This document shows positions 7,963 to 16,984 of a DNA stretch of 64,000 nucleotides, in pieces; the first letter of the stretch is position 1; the number at the start of each line of letters is the position of its first letter. The stretch covers positions 1,054,001 through 1,118,000 of the forward strand of contig NZ_JAGSPB010000001.1 of assembly GCF_019204025.1 (NCBI RefSeq), read 5' to 3'. A program made the translations under genes and the position numbers. Source of the stretch: Erythrobacter ani (GTDB lineage: Bacteria > Pseudomonadota > Alphaproteobacteria > Sphingomonadales > Sphingomonadaceae). The notes beneath the pieces are model-generated. The model was not told the origin of the DNA and ran no database searches. It saw only the letters and a list, made by a program, of their open reading frames with translations.

Positions 7963-9452
7963 CCCACACTCCCCTCAAGCGAGATCGCCAGCAGCTTCTG
8001 CGCTTCGACGGCAAACTCCATCGGTAGCTCTTTCAGCACGTCCTTGGCGAAACCGTTGACGATCAGCGCCACGGCCTCTTCCTCGTCCAGTCCCCGCTGC
8101 ATCGCGTAGAACAGCTGTTCGTCGCTGATCTTGGAAGTGGTCGCCTCGTGCTCGATCTGCGCGCCGGGGTTCTTGACCTCGATGTAAGGCACGGTGTGCG
8201 CGCCGCACTCGTCGCCGAGAAGCAGGCTGTCGCACTGGGTGAAGTTGCGCACACCCTCGGCTTTCGGGCCGACGCGGACGAGTCCGCGATAGGTGTTGTT
8301 CGATTTGCCAGCACTGATCCCCTTGGAAATGATCGTCGAACGCGATCCTTTGCCGTTGTGGATCATCTTCGTGCCGGTGTCGGCCTGCTGGTGATTGTTG
8401 GTCACCGCGACCGAATAGAATTCACCCACGCTGTTTTCACCATTCAGGACACAGCTTGGATACTTCCATGTCACAGCGGATCCGGTTTCGACCTGCGTCC
8501 AGCTGATTTTTGACCGGTCGCCCTGGCACAGCCCGCGCTTGGTCACGAAATTGTAGATACCGCCGACACCTTCGCTGTTGCCGGGATACCAGTTCTGCAC
8601 GGTCGAATACTTGATCTCGGCATCTTCCATGGCGACCAGTTCGACCACGGCAGCGTGGAGCTGGTTCTCGTCGCGCATCGGCGCAGTGCAGCCTTCGAGA
8701 TAGGAAACGTATGACCCCTTCTCGGCAATGATCAGCGTGCGTTCGAACTGACCGGTATTCTCAGCATTGATGCGGAAATAGGTCGACAGCTCCATCGGGC
8801 AGCGAACGCCCTCAGGCACATAGACAAAGGTCCCGTCGGAAAAGACCGCGCAATTGAGCGTGGCAAAATAATTGTCGCGCTGAGGCACGACCCGACCGAG
8901 CCACTTCTTCACCAGCTCGGGATATTCCTTGATCGCTTCGCTGATCGACAGGAAGATCACGCCCGCTTTCTTAAGCTCTTCGCGGAAAGTGGTCGCGACG
9001 CTGACACTGTCGAACACGGCATCGACCGCAACCTTGCGCGCACCCTTTACCCCGGCGAGCACTTCCTGCTCCGCCACGGGAATTCCGAGCTTGTCGTAAA
9101 CGCGCTTGATCTCGGGATCGAGCTCATCAAGCGATTCCAGCTCGATCTTCTTTTTGGGCGCGGCGTAGTAATACGCGTCCTGGTAATCGATTTTCGGATA
9201 GCCGACCTTAGCCCAATCGGGCTCCTCCATGGTCTGCCACAGCCGGAATGCCTTCAGCCGCCAGTCGAGCATCCATTCCGGCTCGCCCTTCTTCGCAGAA
9301 ATGAAGCGCACAGTGTCTTCCGATAGGCCTTTCTCGGCATATTCAGTTTCGATGTCGGAGGACCAGCCATGCTCGTATTCGGCAGCATTGGCAGCCGCCG
9401 CCTTTGCATCGGCGTCCATTTCGGGCGTTTCGAGATCGAGGTTGTCGGTCAT
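7959..9452 (-). CDS. sufB: SufB scaffold subunit
   Basis: A 497-residue SufB, the main Fe-S scaffold of the SufBCD complex. Family features include [20 protein letters not shown], the [21 protein letters not shown] segment around residue 260, and GECGAHT-like [14 protein letters not shown] near the C-terminus holding the conserved cysteine. ATG 9452 overlaps the regulator stop (ATGA), giving coupling to the upstream IscR-type regulator gene. The longer upstream frame lies inside that regulator and is rejected. Confidence 0.94.
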   Translation of the reverse strand: MTDNLDLETPEMDADAKAAAANAAEYEHGWSSDIETEYAEKGLSEDTVRFISAKKGEPEWMLDWRLKAFRLWQTMEEPDWAKVGYPKIDYQDAYYYAAPKKKIELESLDELDPEIKRVYDKLGIPVAEQEVLAGVKGARKVAVDAVFDSVSVATTFREELKKAGVIFLSISEAIKEYPELVKKWLGRVVPQRDNYFATLNCAVFSDGTFVYVPEGVRCPMELSTYFRINAENTGQFERTLIIAEKGSYVSYLEGCTAPMRDENQLHAAVVELVAMEDAEIKYSTVQNWYPGNSEGVGGIYNFVTKRGLCQGDRSKISWTQVETGSAVTWKYPSCVLNGENSVGEFYSVAVTNNHQQADTGTKMIHNGKGSRSTIISKGISAGKSNNTYRGLVRVGPKAEGVRNFTQCDSLLLGDECGAHTVPYIEVKNPGAQIEHEATTSKISDEQLFYAMQRGLDEEEAVALIVNGFAKDVLKELPMEFAVEAQKLLAISLEGSVG

Positions 9453-9883
9453 GCCACTTCTTTTTCGTGAGCGCGCTGCGCAGGCTTTGTGCGCAGCTGG
9501 GTAAGGGTGATTTCGGCCAAGGCGCCGCGCAAGGCGTCGTTGATGATCGGCCAATGTGGCTTCATCGTGCAGTGCGCTTCGTGGTCGCACTCGCCGCGCG
9601 CATCGACGCAGGCCGTGAGCGCGATCGGCCCTTCGACTGCTTCGACGATATCGGCGACCGTGATCGCGGCAGCCGGCCGCGCAAGCTGCAAGCCGCCATG
9701 CGCGCCGCGCAGCGATCGAAGCAGTCCCGCGCCCGTCAGCTTGCTGACGAGTTTCTGGACAGTCGGCCGCGGCAGGCCGGTTTCTTCAGCCAGCTCGCTT
9801 GCACTAATTCGCTCACCGCCACAGTGGTTTGCAGCGGCGCTCATCGTGATGACGGCGTAGTCGGCAAGGTTCGAAAGGCGCAT
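9449..9883 (-). CDS. Rrf2 family Fe-S regulator (IscR/SufR-like)
   Basis: A 144-residue Rrf2-type winged-helix repressor/activator, first gene of the SUF operon. The N-terminus [14 protein letters not shown] and the recognition helix [19 protein letters not shown] are typical. Three cysteines, C92, C99 and C105 ([15 protein letters not shown]), match the IscR cluster-ligand arrangement, so a [2Fe-2S] sensor is very likely. ATG 9883 was chosen over ATG 9922 because the family N-terminus begins there and the operator-like palindrome would otherwise be coding. Autoregulation through that palindrome is inferred. Confidence 0.88.
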   Translation of the reverse strand: MRLSNLADYAVITMSAAANHCGGERISASELAEETGLPRPTVQKLVSKLTGAGLLRSLRGAHGGLQLARPAAAITVADIVEAVEGPIALTACVDARGECDHEAHCTMKPHWPIINDALRGALAEITLTQLRTKPAQRAHEKEVA

Positions 9884-9890
9884 ACGAATC

Positions 9891-9915
9891 AAATCGGAGC
9901 ATTTTACTCCGATTT
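9891..9915 (-). promoter_or_regulatory. palindromic operator-like site before the SUF operon
   Basis: Perfect inverted repeat: 9-base arms AAATCGGAG (9891-9899) and CTCCGATTT (9907-9915) with a 7-base spacer. It ends 8 bases upstream of the regulator ATG at 9883. Read on the minus strand the centre contains TAAAAT, a plausible -10 element. Its position directly ahead of an IscR-like gene suggests the autoregulatory Rrf2 site; protein binding is inference. Confidence 0.6.
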
Positions 9916-9990
9916 CAAGCATAATCGGATTTTTGCGAGTCGTTCGCGTTTACGGCCAGGCGCGGACCATGCGTGCGGTGCGGCGCAGCC

Positions 9991-10860
9991 TCACCCGATG
10001 CGGCGAAAGTTTTTCAAGCGCTCCAGATTTTTCATCCGAAGCATCGCTTGGAAAAGCGGCTCCTCAGGTCCGCCAAGGCGCGTCGGCGTGTAACCGCAAT
10101 AGCGCCGAATTTCCCGGATCATGTGCGGCTGATCGTAGAACGCCGTCGCAATCTCCGCTTCGGCCTCGTCGGTGATCTCAGGCTGCGCCAGCAGACTGGC
10201 GGCGCGCACGGCGCGATACTTGCGCGCGAGGGCCATTGGGGAGAGCCCGAAATACTGCGTCACCAGCCGCTCCGCCTGCCGCCGCGAATAATCGAGGCCT
10301 GAAAACAGCCTTTCGACATCGGGTTTGAGGGAAGATCCGAGCCACGCGAAAGTGTGTTCGATCAATTGTTCGTGCATTCCCGGGACGGGGTGCAAGCGCG
10401 GCTCGATCCAACTGGCCAGCAGATCGCACGCTTCTTTCCCGCTCAGCTCGCCAGACCGATACCGCTCGTTAATATCTTTCGCGAAACCGTCTATCTCCTC
10501 GCCCAGCAATTGGCCTGCGGGAATGAAGCGATTGAAATGGGTGTTGGCCGGCTGGCGGGCGAGCGCCGCCCAACCCAGCGGCGACAGCGATGCCCCGATG
10601 GAATGCCATGGCCCTTGGATCGTGAACGGCGCCGCCGTTTCGAACCCGGCAAGCATGTGCGCATCGCTTTCGATTCGCTCCGAACCGTCTCGCAGATGAA
10701 GCGCGCCGGACCCATGCGGGAACAGGACGAGTTGGCCCAGAGCGCCCGGATGGCGGTCGGCGATCTCCACCTCGTCCCAGGCGAAATGGAAGAGCGCAAG
10801 CACATGCCGCGCAAGGCGTGGCGGCGGATCATAGTACGAGAGTTCGAATTGGGACGGCAT
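9991..10860 (-). CDS. AraC family transcriptional regulator
   Basis: A 289-residue regulator. The N-terminal part (about 1-165) has the DUF6597-like pattern LVLFPHGSGALHLRDG and IGASLSPLGWAAL; the C-terminal third is an AraC helix-turn-helix region with LDYSRRQAERLVTQYFGLSPMALARKYRAVRA and FYDQPHMIREIRRYCGYTPTRL. The effector and targets are unknown. A related gene lies at 12916-13842, on the far side of the DUF885 gene, so the two are likely paralogues. Confidence 0.85.
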   Translation of the reverse strand: MPSQFELSYYDPPPRLARHVLALFHFAWDEVEIADRHPGALGQLVLFPHGSGALHLRDGSERIESDAHMLAGFETAAPFTIQGPWHSIGASLSPLGWAALARQPANTHFNRFIPAGQLLGEEIDGFAKDINERYRSGELSGKEACDLLASWIEPRLHPVPGMHEQLIEHTFAWLGSSLKPDVERLFSGLDYSRRQAERLVTQYFGLSPMALARKYRAVRAASLLAQPEITDEAEAEIATAFYDQPHMIREIRRYCGYTPTRLGGPEEPLFQAMLRMKNLERLKNFRRIG

Positions 10861-11031
10861 GGCAGTCTAGTGCGACCCACTGCCAAGCCGTCCCCGATGC
10901 CGAGACCGCGGGGACTTGGAAACCCATTGCAGACGGCGGCAGGTTTCAGGCAGTATGTCAGTGCTACCGACGGTCATTGTATCTCAGCGACATCACTCCG
11001 GTGCGGAGGCGCAGTTCGGCTTTGGACAGCG

Positions 11032-12849
11032 TCAACTCGCCTTGACTTCGTTCACCCACTTTTCGACATTTTCTTCGAGAATGTCGAGCGGCACCGGCCC
11101 GCTGAGCAGCACGGCATCGTGAAAGCCGCGATAGTCGAAGTCGTCGCCGAGCTCGCGCATGGCCATGCTGCGAAGTTCCATGATCTTGAGCTTGCCGATC
11201 ATATACGCGGTCGCCTGACCCGGAGTGACGATATAGCGTTCGATCGCGTTGACGATGTCACCCTGCGGGTTCGGCGTATTCTCTGCGAGGTATTCTATCG
11301 CCTCTTCGCGGGTCCAGCGCTTTGAGTGCAGGCCGGTATCGACCACCAGACGGCACGCCCGCCAGAGCTCCATCCCGAGCCTGCCGAAATCGGAATACGG
11401 ATCCTGATAGAACCCCATGTCCTTGCCCAATTCTTCGGAATAGAGGCCCCAACCTTCGGTATACGCGGTCACACCGCCGAACCGCCGGAACGGGGCCATG
11501 CTGTCGCCGAGTTCGGTCTGGATCGCCCGCTGCAGATGGTGACCGGGCAGCCCTTCGTGATAAGCGAGCGCTTCCAGTTCATTCTTCGACATGTCGCGAA
11601 GATTATAGAGGTTCACGTAGTACGTGCCGGGTCTCGATCCGTCGGGTGACGGGCTCTGATAGAAGGCCTTGCCCGCGCTCTTTTCGCGGAAAGCTTCGAC
11701 CGCCTTGATGACCATCGGAGCCTCGGGCAGCGTGCCGAAGAATTCCGGCATCTTCTCGCCCAGCGTGTCGATCTTCTTGCGGGCATCGGCGATATATTCT
11801 TCACGGCTGGTGTAGAAGAAGCGATCATCGGTGCGCGCAAATTCGAAGAAGTCCTGAAGCGATCCTTCGAAACCGACCTTCTCCATGATGGCGTGCATTT
11901 CGCCGTGAATCCGATCTACCTCGCGCAGGCCGATATTGTGGATCTCGTCTGCGGTGAGATCTTTCGTCGTGTAACTCTTCAGCCGCGCGGCGTAATATTT
12001 GTCCCCATCGGCCAAGCGCCACACGCCGTCATCGGTCGGCGCGAATGCCTGCTGGCGCTTAACCTCGGCAAGCAGCCGCTGGTACGCGGGAACGGCCTCG
12101 TTTCGCCACGCATTATCGGCCTGCAGTTCGAGCCGGGCGATGTCCGCACCGAGATCGGCGGCGACGATCTTGCCCCGGAAATCCTCGAGAACAGCATTGT
12201 CGCTGCCCGCGGCCAGAAGCGCTTCGATGTCGGCAATCACATAAGGATAAACCCAATCCGGCGGCATTATCCCCGCGTCCGCACGCTCTCGCGCCTGCTC
12301 GGTCATCGTGTCGAGATAAGGCCCCATCGCTGCGATCCGCGAGACATAAGCCTCGGCATGGTCCAGCTCGCTGACGCGGTGGATATTGATCAGAAACGCT
12401 GGAATACTGGTGTGTGCGCCGCGGCGATGATCGAAGACGAAAGCGTAATTGCTGAACGGATGGAGCAGCGCCTCCCGCTCCGCCATCATTTCGTACAGTC
12501 GGTAGGATAGCGCTTCATCTTCGCTCAGCTCCCCCATGTCGAAGGTGGCCCGCATGCGGGCGGCAGTGTCCTGCATCAGCTGGAATCGGGCCTCTTCCGC
12601 CTCATCCGATGGGTCCGTCCATTTCCCGTAATCGTCATCGCGGATCCCGCGATACGCCTTTGCGGAAGGCGACATATCGAGCTGAGCCTGGTCGTAGGCA
12701 TTGAAGAAGGCATCGATGCTCTCGAATTCCTGATCAGTCTGCTCGGCAACCGGCGCGCGATCGCCGGAAGGCTGGGCCTGCAATACGGGAGCGGCACTTG
12801 TGAGCGAGATTGCGGCAGAGGAGGCGAGCAGGAAGGGAATACGGCGCAT
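11032..12849 (-). CDS. exported DUF885 family protein (probable metallopeptidase)
   Basis: A 605-residue protein with a signal peptide (RRIPFLLASSAAISLTSAAPVLQA), so periplasmic or secreted. DUF885 proteins carry an HExxH-like zinc motif; here it appears as YHEGLPGHHLQRAIQTE around residue 425, with further family blocks SPSPDGSRPGTYYVNLYN and YTEGWGLYSEELG. Peptidase activity is the family expectation, but the substrate is unknown. ATG 12849 places the signal peptide at the N-terminus. It is flanked by two related AraC-type regulators on the same strand. Confidence 0.85.
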   Translation of the reverse strand: MRRIPFLLASSAAISLTSAAPVLQAQPSGDRAPVAEQTDQEFESIDAFFNAYDQAQLDMSPSAKAYRGIRDDDYGKWTDPSDEAEEARFQLMQDTAARMRATFDMGELSEDEALSYRLYEMMAEREALLHPFSNYAFVFDHRRGAHTSIPAFLINIHRVSELDHAEAYVSRIAAMGPYLDTMTEQARERADAGIMPPDWVYPYVIADIEALLAAGSDNAVLEDFRGKIVAADLGADIARLELQADNAWRNEAVPAYQRLLAEVKRQQAFAPTDDGVWRLADGDKYYAARLKSYTTKDLTADEIHNIGLREVDRIHGEMHAIMEKVGFEGSLQDFFEFARTDDRFFYTSREEYIADARKKIDTLGEKMPEFFGTLPEAPMVIKAVEAFREKSAGKAFYQSPSPDGSRPGTYYVNLYNLRDMSKNELEALAYHEGLPGHHLQRAIQTELGDSMAPFRRFGGVTAYTEGWGLYSEELGKDMGFYQDPYSDFGRLGMELWRACRLVVDTGLHSKRWTREEAIEYLAENTPNPQGDIVNAIERYIVTPGQATAYMIGKLKIMELRSMAMRELGDDFDYRGFHDAVLLSGPVPLDILEENVEKWVNEVKAS

Positions 12850-12915
12850 CAAGTGACCTCGGTAGTTGAAAGGGTTTGTGCGCGTAGCGCGCACTTTGTG
12901 AATGGGCGCCGAACT

Positions 12916-13842
12916 TCAGATGTCCAGCTCGCGAAAGTTCTTGGGATCAATCATCTCGCTCAGATACGGTGTCTGATCGTCGGACAGGCGTGCCGGCGTC
13001 CTGCCTACAAACAGGGTGATCTCGCGAATCATATGTGATTGATCGAAAAACGCCTCGCCCAGCTCGGCTTCGAATTCCGGCGTCAGATGGGGGAACGACA
13101 GCAGGGCCGCAGCTCGCAAGGCGCGGTATTTCCGGGCGAGCGCCTGAGGAGGCAATCCGAAATATCGTTCGGTAACGCGTTGAACCTGGCGTTCGGAGTA
13201 CGCGGCCTTGTCCATCAGATCGGCAAGGTCGGGATTGAGCGAGGATCCAAGCCAGGTGTTGACCACCCGTACCAGCTCGGCATGGCGCGGATTGATCTTC
13301 TTTGCCGCCCGTCCGATAAAATCGCCGATCTGTAGAGCGCATTCGCGCCCGCTCATCGTTCCTGCGCGGTAGCTTTCGATGAGGTGCCGGCCCAGATCAT
13401 CGAACTGGTTCCCGATCAGTACGTTCGCCTCGACCAGATGGTCGCGGTGCTCGCCTGCGTGCAGCCCCGTCAGCGCTGCCCAGCCCAACGGGGACAGCGC
13501 AGCGCCGATGACATGGAAGGGGCCGTCGACAACGATCGGTACGGCAGTGGAGAGCGGGGTGAGAATCGCGATTTCGGGATTCGGTTCGCTGTACCCGCCG
13601 CGGAAATGCATCTCGCCATTGCCGTGAGGGAAAATCGACAGGTGCCCGATCGACGCAGGCTGGATGTCGCGAAACACCGATTCGTCGCAGCGCATATGGT
13701 ACAGCGTCGTGATGAGATCGCTCAGCGCAGCCGGGGGCGCGATGTAGTCGATTTCGAACAGGGCATCGGGCGTAAGCTCGAAGTCGGCGAGCGCGGCAAC
13801 CGCGCTGCTTCCTTCCAAATTCTGCCCGAAAAATGAGTCCAT
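12916..13842 (-). CDS. AraC family transcriptional regulator, paralogue of the gene at 9991
   Basis: A 308-residue AraC-type regulator. It shares the order LSIFPHGNGEMHFRGGY, then VIGAALSPLGWAALTG, then an HTH region (AAYSERQVQRVTERYFGLPPQALARKYRALRAA, FFDQSHMIREITLFVGRTPARL) with its neighbour at 9991-10860. ATG 13842 is used; the frame continues upstream to 14121 but crosses a strong intrinsic terminator (13893-13923, minus strand), so the extension is not thought to be coding. Targets are unknown; the DUF885 gene downstream is a candidate. Confidence 0.83.
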   Translation of the reverse strand: MDSFFGQNLEGSSAVAALADFELTPDALFEIDYIAPPAALSDLITTLYHMRCDESVFRDIQPASIGHLSIFPHGNGEMHFRGGYSEPNPEIAILTPLSTAVPIVVDGPFHVIGAALSPLGWAALTGLHAGEHRDHLVEANVLIGNQFDDLGRHLIESYRAGTMSGRECALQIGDFIGRAAKKINPRHAELVRVVNTWLGSSLNPDLADLMDKAAYSERQVQRVTERYFGLPPQALARKYRALRAAALLSFPHLTPEFEAELGEAFFDQSHMIREITLFVGRTPARLSDDQTPYLSEMIDPKNFRELDI

Positions 13843-13892
13843 TGCGATTGCCCCGTGCGAGGCACCTAATGGCTTCTGTACTGAAATGACAC

Positions 13893-13923
13893 AAAAAAAG
13901 GGCGGCCCCACGTAGGGACCGCC
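13893..13923 (-). terminator. intrinsic terminator in the leader of an araC-type gene
   Basis: Read on the minus strand, GGGCGGTCCC pairs with GGGCCGCCC across a TACGTG loop with one mismatch, followed by seven T residues (13899-13893). This is a textbook Rho-independent terminator, but it lies about 50 bases before the ATG of the minus-strand araC-type gene, so it ends a transcript that begins between it and pyrD. Confidence 0.7.
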
Positions 13924-14050
13924 CATTTGAGTTGAGGAACTCTTCGCAAACTGCTCCGAGCCCTTCGGGTCGCAAAATTGTTCTATGCGAATCGTTTGCA
14001 GAATAATTGTATCGAAACGACAAGGTCGCCTCGCCAGGCCAAAATCTTGT
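13893..14050 (-). ncRNA. candidate small RNA or attenuator leader
   Basis: The spacer between the araC-type gene and pyrD contains a strong minus-strand terminator but no convincing minus-strand gene above it. A short transcript starting near the AT-rich stretch around 13985-14020 and ending at 13893 would be 100-150 nt. It could be a small RNA or an attenuated leader of the araC-type gene. No known RNA family is recognised and the 5' end is not defined. Confidence 0.25.
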
Positions 14051-14101
14051 CCCGAATTGACACTATCGACAGGCGCGTGGAACCTGCGATAGGCGAACGC
14101 C

Positions 14102-15145
14102 ATGCTGTTCCGCCTGATCAAGCCTGCCGTGTTCGCCCTCGATTCGGAAACGGGTCACAGGTTGGCAATCACCGGTTTGAAGGCGCTGCCTCAGCGCGGA
14201 TCGAGCCCGATTCGCGAAAAGCTCTGCATCGATGTAGCGGGATTGCGGTTCCCCAACCCCGTCGGAGTTGCCGCCGGGTTCGACAAGGATGCAGAAGTGC
14301 CCGATGCGCTTCTGCGCCTGGGTTTCGGCTTTACCGAGGTCGGATCTATTACGCCCCGCCCCCAGGAAGGGAACCCGAAACCAAGACTGTTCCGACTCGC
14401 AGAGGATCGCGCAGTCATAAACCGCATGGGATTCAACAATGCGGGCGGGCAGGCTGCACTCGCAAGGCTGAAGGCGAGATCCGGCCGGCACGGCATCGTC
14501 GGCGTCAATATCGGCGCGAACAAGGACTCCGATGATCGCATCGCGGATTATGCGGAAATGGCGCGGCTCATGGCCCCTTATGCAAGCTATCTCGCGGTCA
14601 ATGTTTCGAGCCCGAATACACCGGGTCTGCGCGCACTTCAGGATGAAGGCGCGCTTTCCGCACTGATTGACGCCGTGATTGAAGCCCGCGCCGTTGCGGT
14701 CTGCGATCACACACCGCCCATATTCCTCAAGGTCGCTCCCGATCTCGAGCAGGCCGACATCGATGCGATTGCGCGGATCGCGATCGAAAAGGAGCTTGGC
14801 GCGCTTATCGTCTCCAACACGACCATTTCCAGGCCGGACCTCAGGTCTCGTCACGCAGGTGAGATCGGCGGGTTATCGGGCGAACCGCTTCGCCCGCTCG
14901 CGCTTCAGCGGGCGCGCGATTTTCGCAAGGCGACCGGCGGAGCCATACCGCTTATCGGAGTCGGCGGGATCGGCAGCGCAGACGATGCATGGGAACGTAT
15001 TCGTGCCGGGGCAAGCCTGATCCAGCTGTATTCCGCCATGGTGTATCACGGGCCGGGGTTGGGCGCGCGAATCGTGAAAGGGCTGGAGCGGCTTATGAAG
15101 CGCGACGGATTTGCCACCATTGCAGAGGCAGTCGGAACCGAATAG
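14102..15145 (+). CDS. pyrD: dihydroorotate dehydrogenase (quinone), class 2
   Basis: A 347-residue membrane-associated FMN enzyme that oxidises dihydroorotate to orotate with quinone in pyrimidine synthesis. The class 2 N-terminal helix region (MLFRLIKPAVFALDSETGH), GVAAGFDKDAEV, GFNNAGGQAALARLK, and NVSSPNTPGLRALQD with the catalytic serine are all present, as are IGVGGIGSADDAWERIRAGA (FMN phosphate site) and the C-terminal YSAMVYHGPGLGARI. Full length. The gamma-glutamyltransferase gene begins 10 bases after its stop. Confidence 0.95.
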   Translation: MLFRLIKPAVFALDSETGHRLAITGLKALPQRGSSPIREKLCIDVAGLRFPNPVGVAAGFDKDAEVPDALLRLGFGFTEVGSITPRPQEGNPKPRLFRLAEDRAVINRMGFNNAGGQAALARLKARSGRHGIVGVNIGANKDSDDRIADYAEMARLMAPYASYLAVNVSSPNTPGLRALQDEGALSALIDAVIEARAVAVCDHTPPIFLKVAPDLEQADIDAIARIAIEKELGALIVSNTTISRPDLRSRHAGEIGGLSGEPLRPLALQRARDFRKATGGAIPLIGVGGIGSADDAWERIRAGASLIQLYSAMVYHGPGLGARIVKGLERLMKRDGFATIAEAVGTE

Positions 15146-15155
15146 CGAGGCACGC

Positions 15156-16874
15156 ATGCTGAAACACACACTGATCGCAATTTCGCTTGGCTTCGGTCTC
15201 GCCGCCTGCGCGCCGTACGCCGAACAGGTGGTATCCGTGCCGCCCGCACAGGAAACCGCAGCCACAGGGGGTGCCGTAAGCGCGGCCGATCCCCGCGCAA
15301 CTGCGGCGGGCGACGCGATCCTTGCGAAAGGCGGATCGGCCACTGACGCCGCTATAGCCGTGATGCTGGCGCTGACAGTGGTCGAACCGCAGAGTTCCGG
15401 CATCGGCGGAGGAGGCTTTCTCGTTCGGGCAGGAGCGGATGGCCTCACTACCTTCGATGGGCGCGAAACCGCGCCCGCCGCCGCGACACCGGGCCGCTTC
15501 CTCGACGAAAATGGCGAGCGCCTTCCACGCGAGTTGAGCGTCCTTTCAGGCCTCAGCGTGGGAGTCCCGGGCAACATCGCGCTCGCCGCGAAAGCGCATG
15601 AACGGTTCGGAAAGCTCGAATGGGCGGAGCTGTTCCAGCCTGCCATCGCGCTGGCACGCGACGGCTTCCTCATGAACCGGCGGCTGAATGGCTCGCTTTC
15701 ACAAAACAAGGATCGCGCTGGCAAGACTGCCGATGCGCGCCGTGTGTTTTTTGGTCCCGATGGTGAAGCGCGGCCTGTCGGGACGCTGATCCGCAACGAG
15801 GAATTGGTCGAGGCACTGACCGATCTGGCCGAAACCGGACCAACGTCGCTGTACGAAAGCAACGCGGCGAGCCTCGCCAGATATATCGCCAAAGAGACGC
15901 CGCAGGACGGCACGATGACAACGGCGGATATAACGGCCTACCAGGCCAAGGATCGTAACGCGGTCTGCGCGCCGTATCGCACCTACAGGGTATGCGGCAT
16001 GGGGCCGCCGTCATCAGGCGGTGTGGCCGTCGCGCAGATGCTCGGCCAGATCGAGCGGTTCGACGTCGCCGCAATGGGGCCGGAAAGCCCGACTTTCTGG
16101 CATATTTTCCTTGAATCCCAGCGCATCGCCTATGCCGACCGCGAGCTATATATCGGGGACGCCGATTTCGTCGAAGTGCCCGTTGCCGGACTTGTCGATC
16201 CGGCTTACGTGGCCTCGCGCAGTGCCTTGATCGATCCGAACCGCGCGCTCGAACAAGTCGTCGCTGGCACCCCGCCTGGCGCACCCCTCGCCCGCGCCGA
16301 CGGTGACGAGCCGCTCGAAAACGGCACCACGCATTTCTCCGTCGTTGACGCGCAGGGCAATGCGGTCAGCTACACATCGACCGTCGAAGGCGCTTTCGGG
16401 TCCGGGTTGTTCTTTGGCGGGTTCTATCTCAACAACGAGCTGACCGATTTCAGCTTCACCGCCGAAGTCGACGGCAAACCGGTCGCCAACCGTGTCCAAG
16501 GTGGAAAGCGTCCGCGCTCATCGATGGCACCGACAATCGTGTTCGACGACGAAGGGGAGATCGTCCTCGTAATCGGAGCAGCCGGCGGACCAACTATCCC
16601 GGTTCAGATCGCGCGCTCGATCATCGGCGTCCTCGATTTCGGCATGACCGCCGAAGAGGCCCTGGGCCTCCCCCTGATCATGGGATTTGGCCAGATCGTG
16701 CTGTCTGAAGAAGGCAGCGTGATAGAAGGAATGGCGGACGAGTTGAAGGCGCTTGGTCACGGCGACATCCGTTTCGGAACGCCGCGCGGGAAAGCCAATG
16801 CGCTGCGCCGAACGGCTGATGGCTGGGAATCGGCGGGCGATCCGCGCGTCGCCGACTTGCTCGGCTACGAATAG
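15156..16874 (+). CDS. ggt: gamma-glutamyltransferase, lipoprotein form
   Basis: A 572-residue Ntn-hydrolase that cleaves gamma-glutamyl bonds, for example in glutathione. The N-terminus has a lipobox, GFGLAAC, predicting a lipid anchor. The autoprocessing and nucleophile threonine is in NGTTHFSVVDAQGNAVSYT, around residue 390, and the PSSGGVAVAQML, GKRPRSSMAPTIV and GAAGGPTIP blocks match the family. ATG 15156 is preferred to an upstream start inside pyrD because it puts the lipobox in place. Probably co-transcribed with pyrD. Confidence 0.93.
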   Translation: MLKHTLIAISLGFGLAACAPYAEQVVSVPPAQETAATGGAVSAADPRATAAGDAILAKGGSATDAAIAVMLALTVVEPQSSGIGGGGFLVRAGADGLTTFDGRETAPAAATPGRFLDENGERLPRELSVLSGLSVGVPGNIALAAKAHERFGKLEWAELFQPAIALARDGFLMNRRLNGSLSQNKDRAGKTADARRVFFGPDGEARPVGTLIRNEELVEALTDLAETGPTSLYESNAASLARYIAKETPQDGTMTTADITAYQAKDRNAVCAPYRTYRVCGMGPPSSGGVAVAQMLGQIERFDVAAMGPESPTFWHIFLESQRIAYADRELYIGDADFVEVPVAGLVDPAYVASRSALIDPNRALEQVVAGTPPGAPLARADGDEPLENGTTHFSVVDAQGNAVSYTSTVEGAFGSGLFFGGFYLNNELTDFSFTAEVDGKPVANRVQGGKRPRSSMAPTIVFDDEGEIVLVIGAAGGPTIPVQIARSIIGVLDFGMTAEEALGLPLIMGFGQIVLSEEGSVIEGMADELKALGHGDIRFGTPRGKANALRRTADGWESAGDPRVADLLGYE

Positions 16875-16984
16875 CTGGCGCCGCCCTCCTTGCCGCTACG
16901 GCGAACAACGCCTAATCCGGAACCGCAAGGACCACAGCATACTTATAATGACACCCTCCAAGGGGATGAGGAGAGCCATTTCCC

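Noticed and set aside
12916..14121. Extended N-terminus of the araC-type gene (401 codons)
   Set aside because: The extra 93 codons cross a strong intrinsic terminator and do not resemble the paralogue, so ATG 13842 was used.
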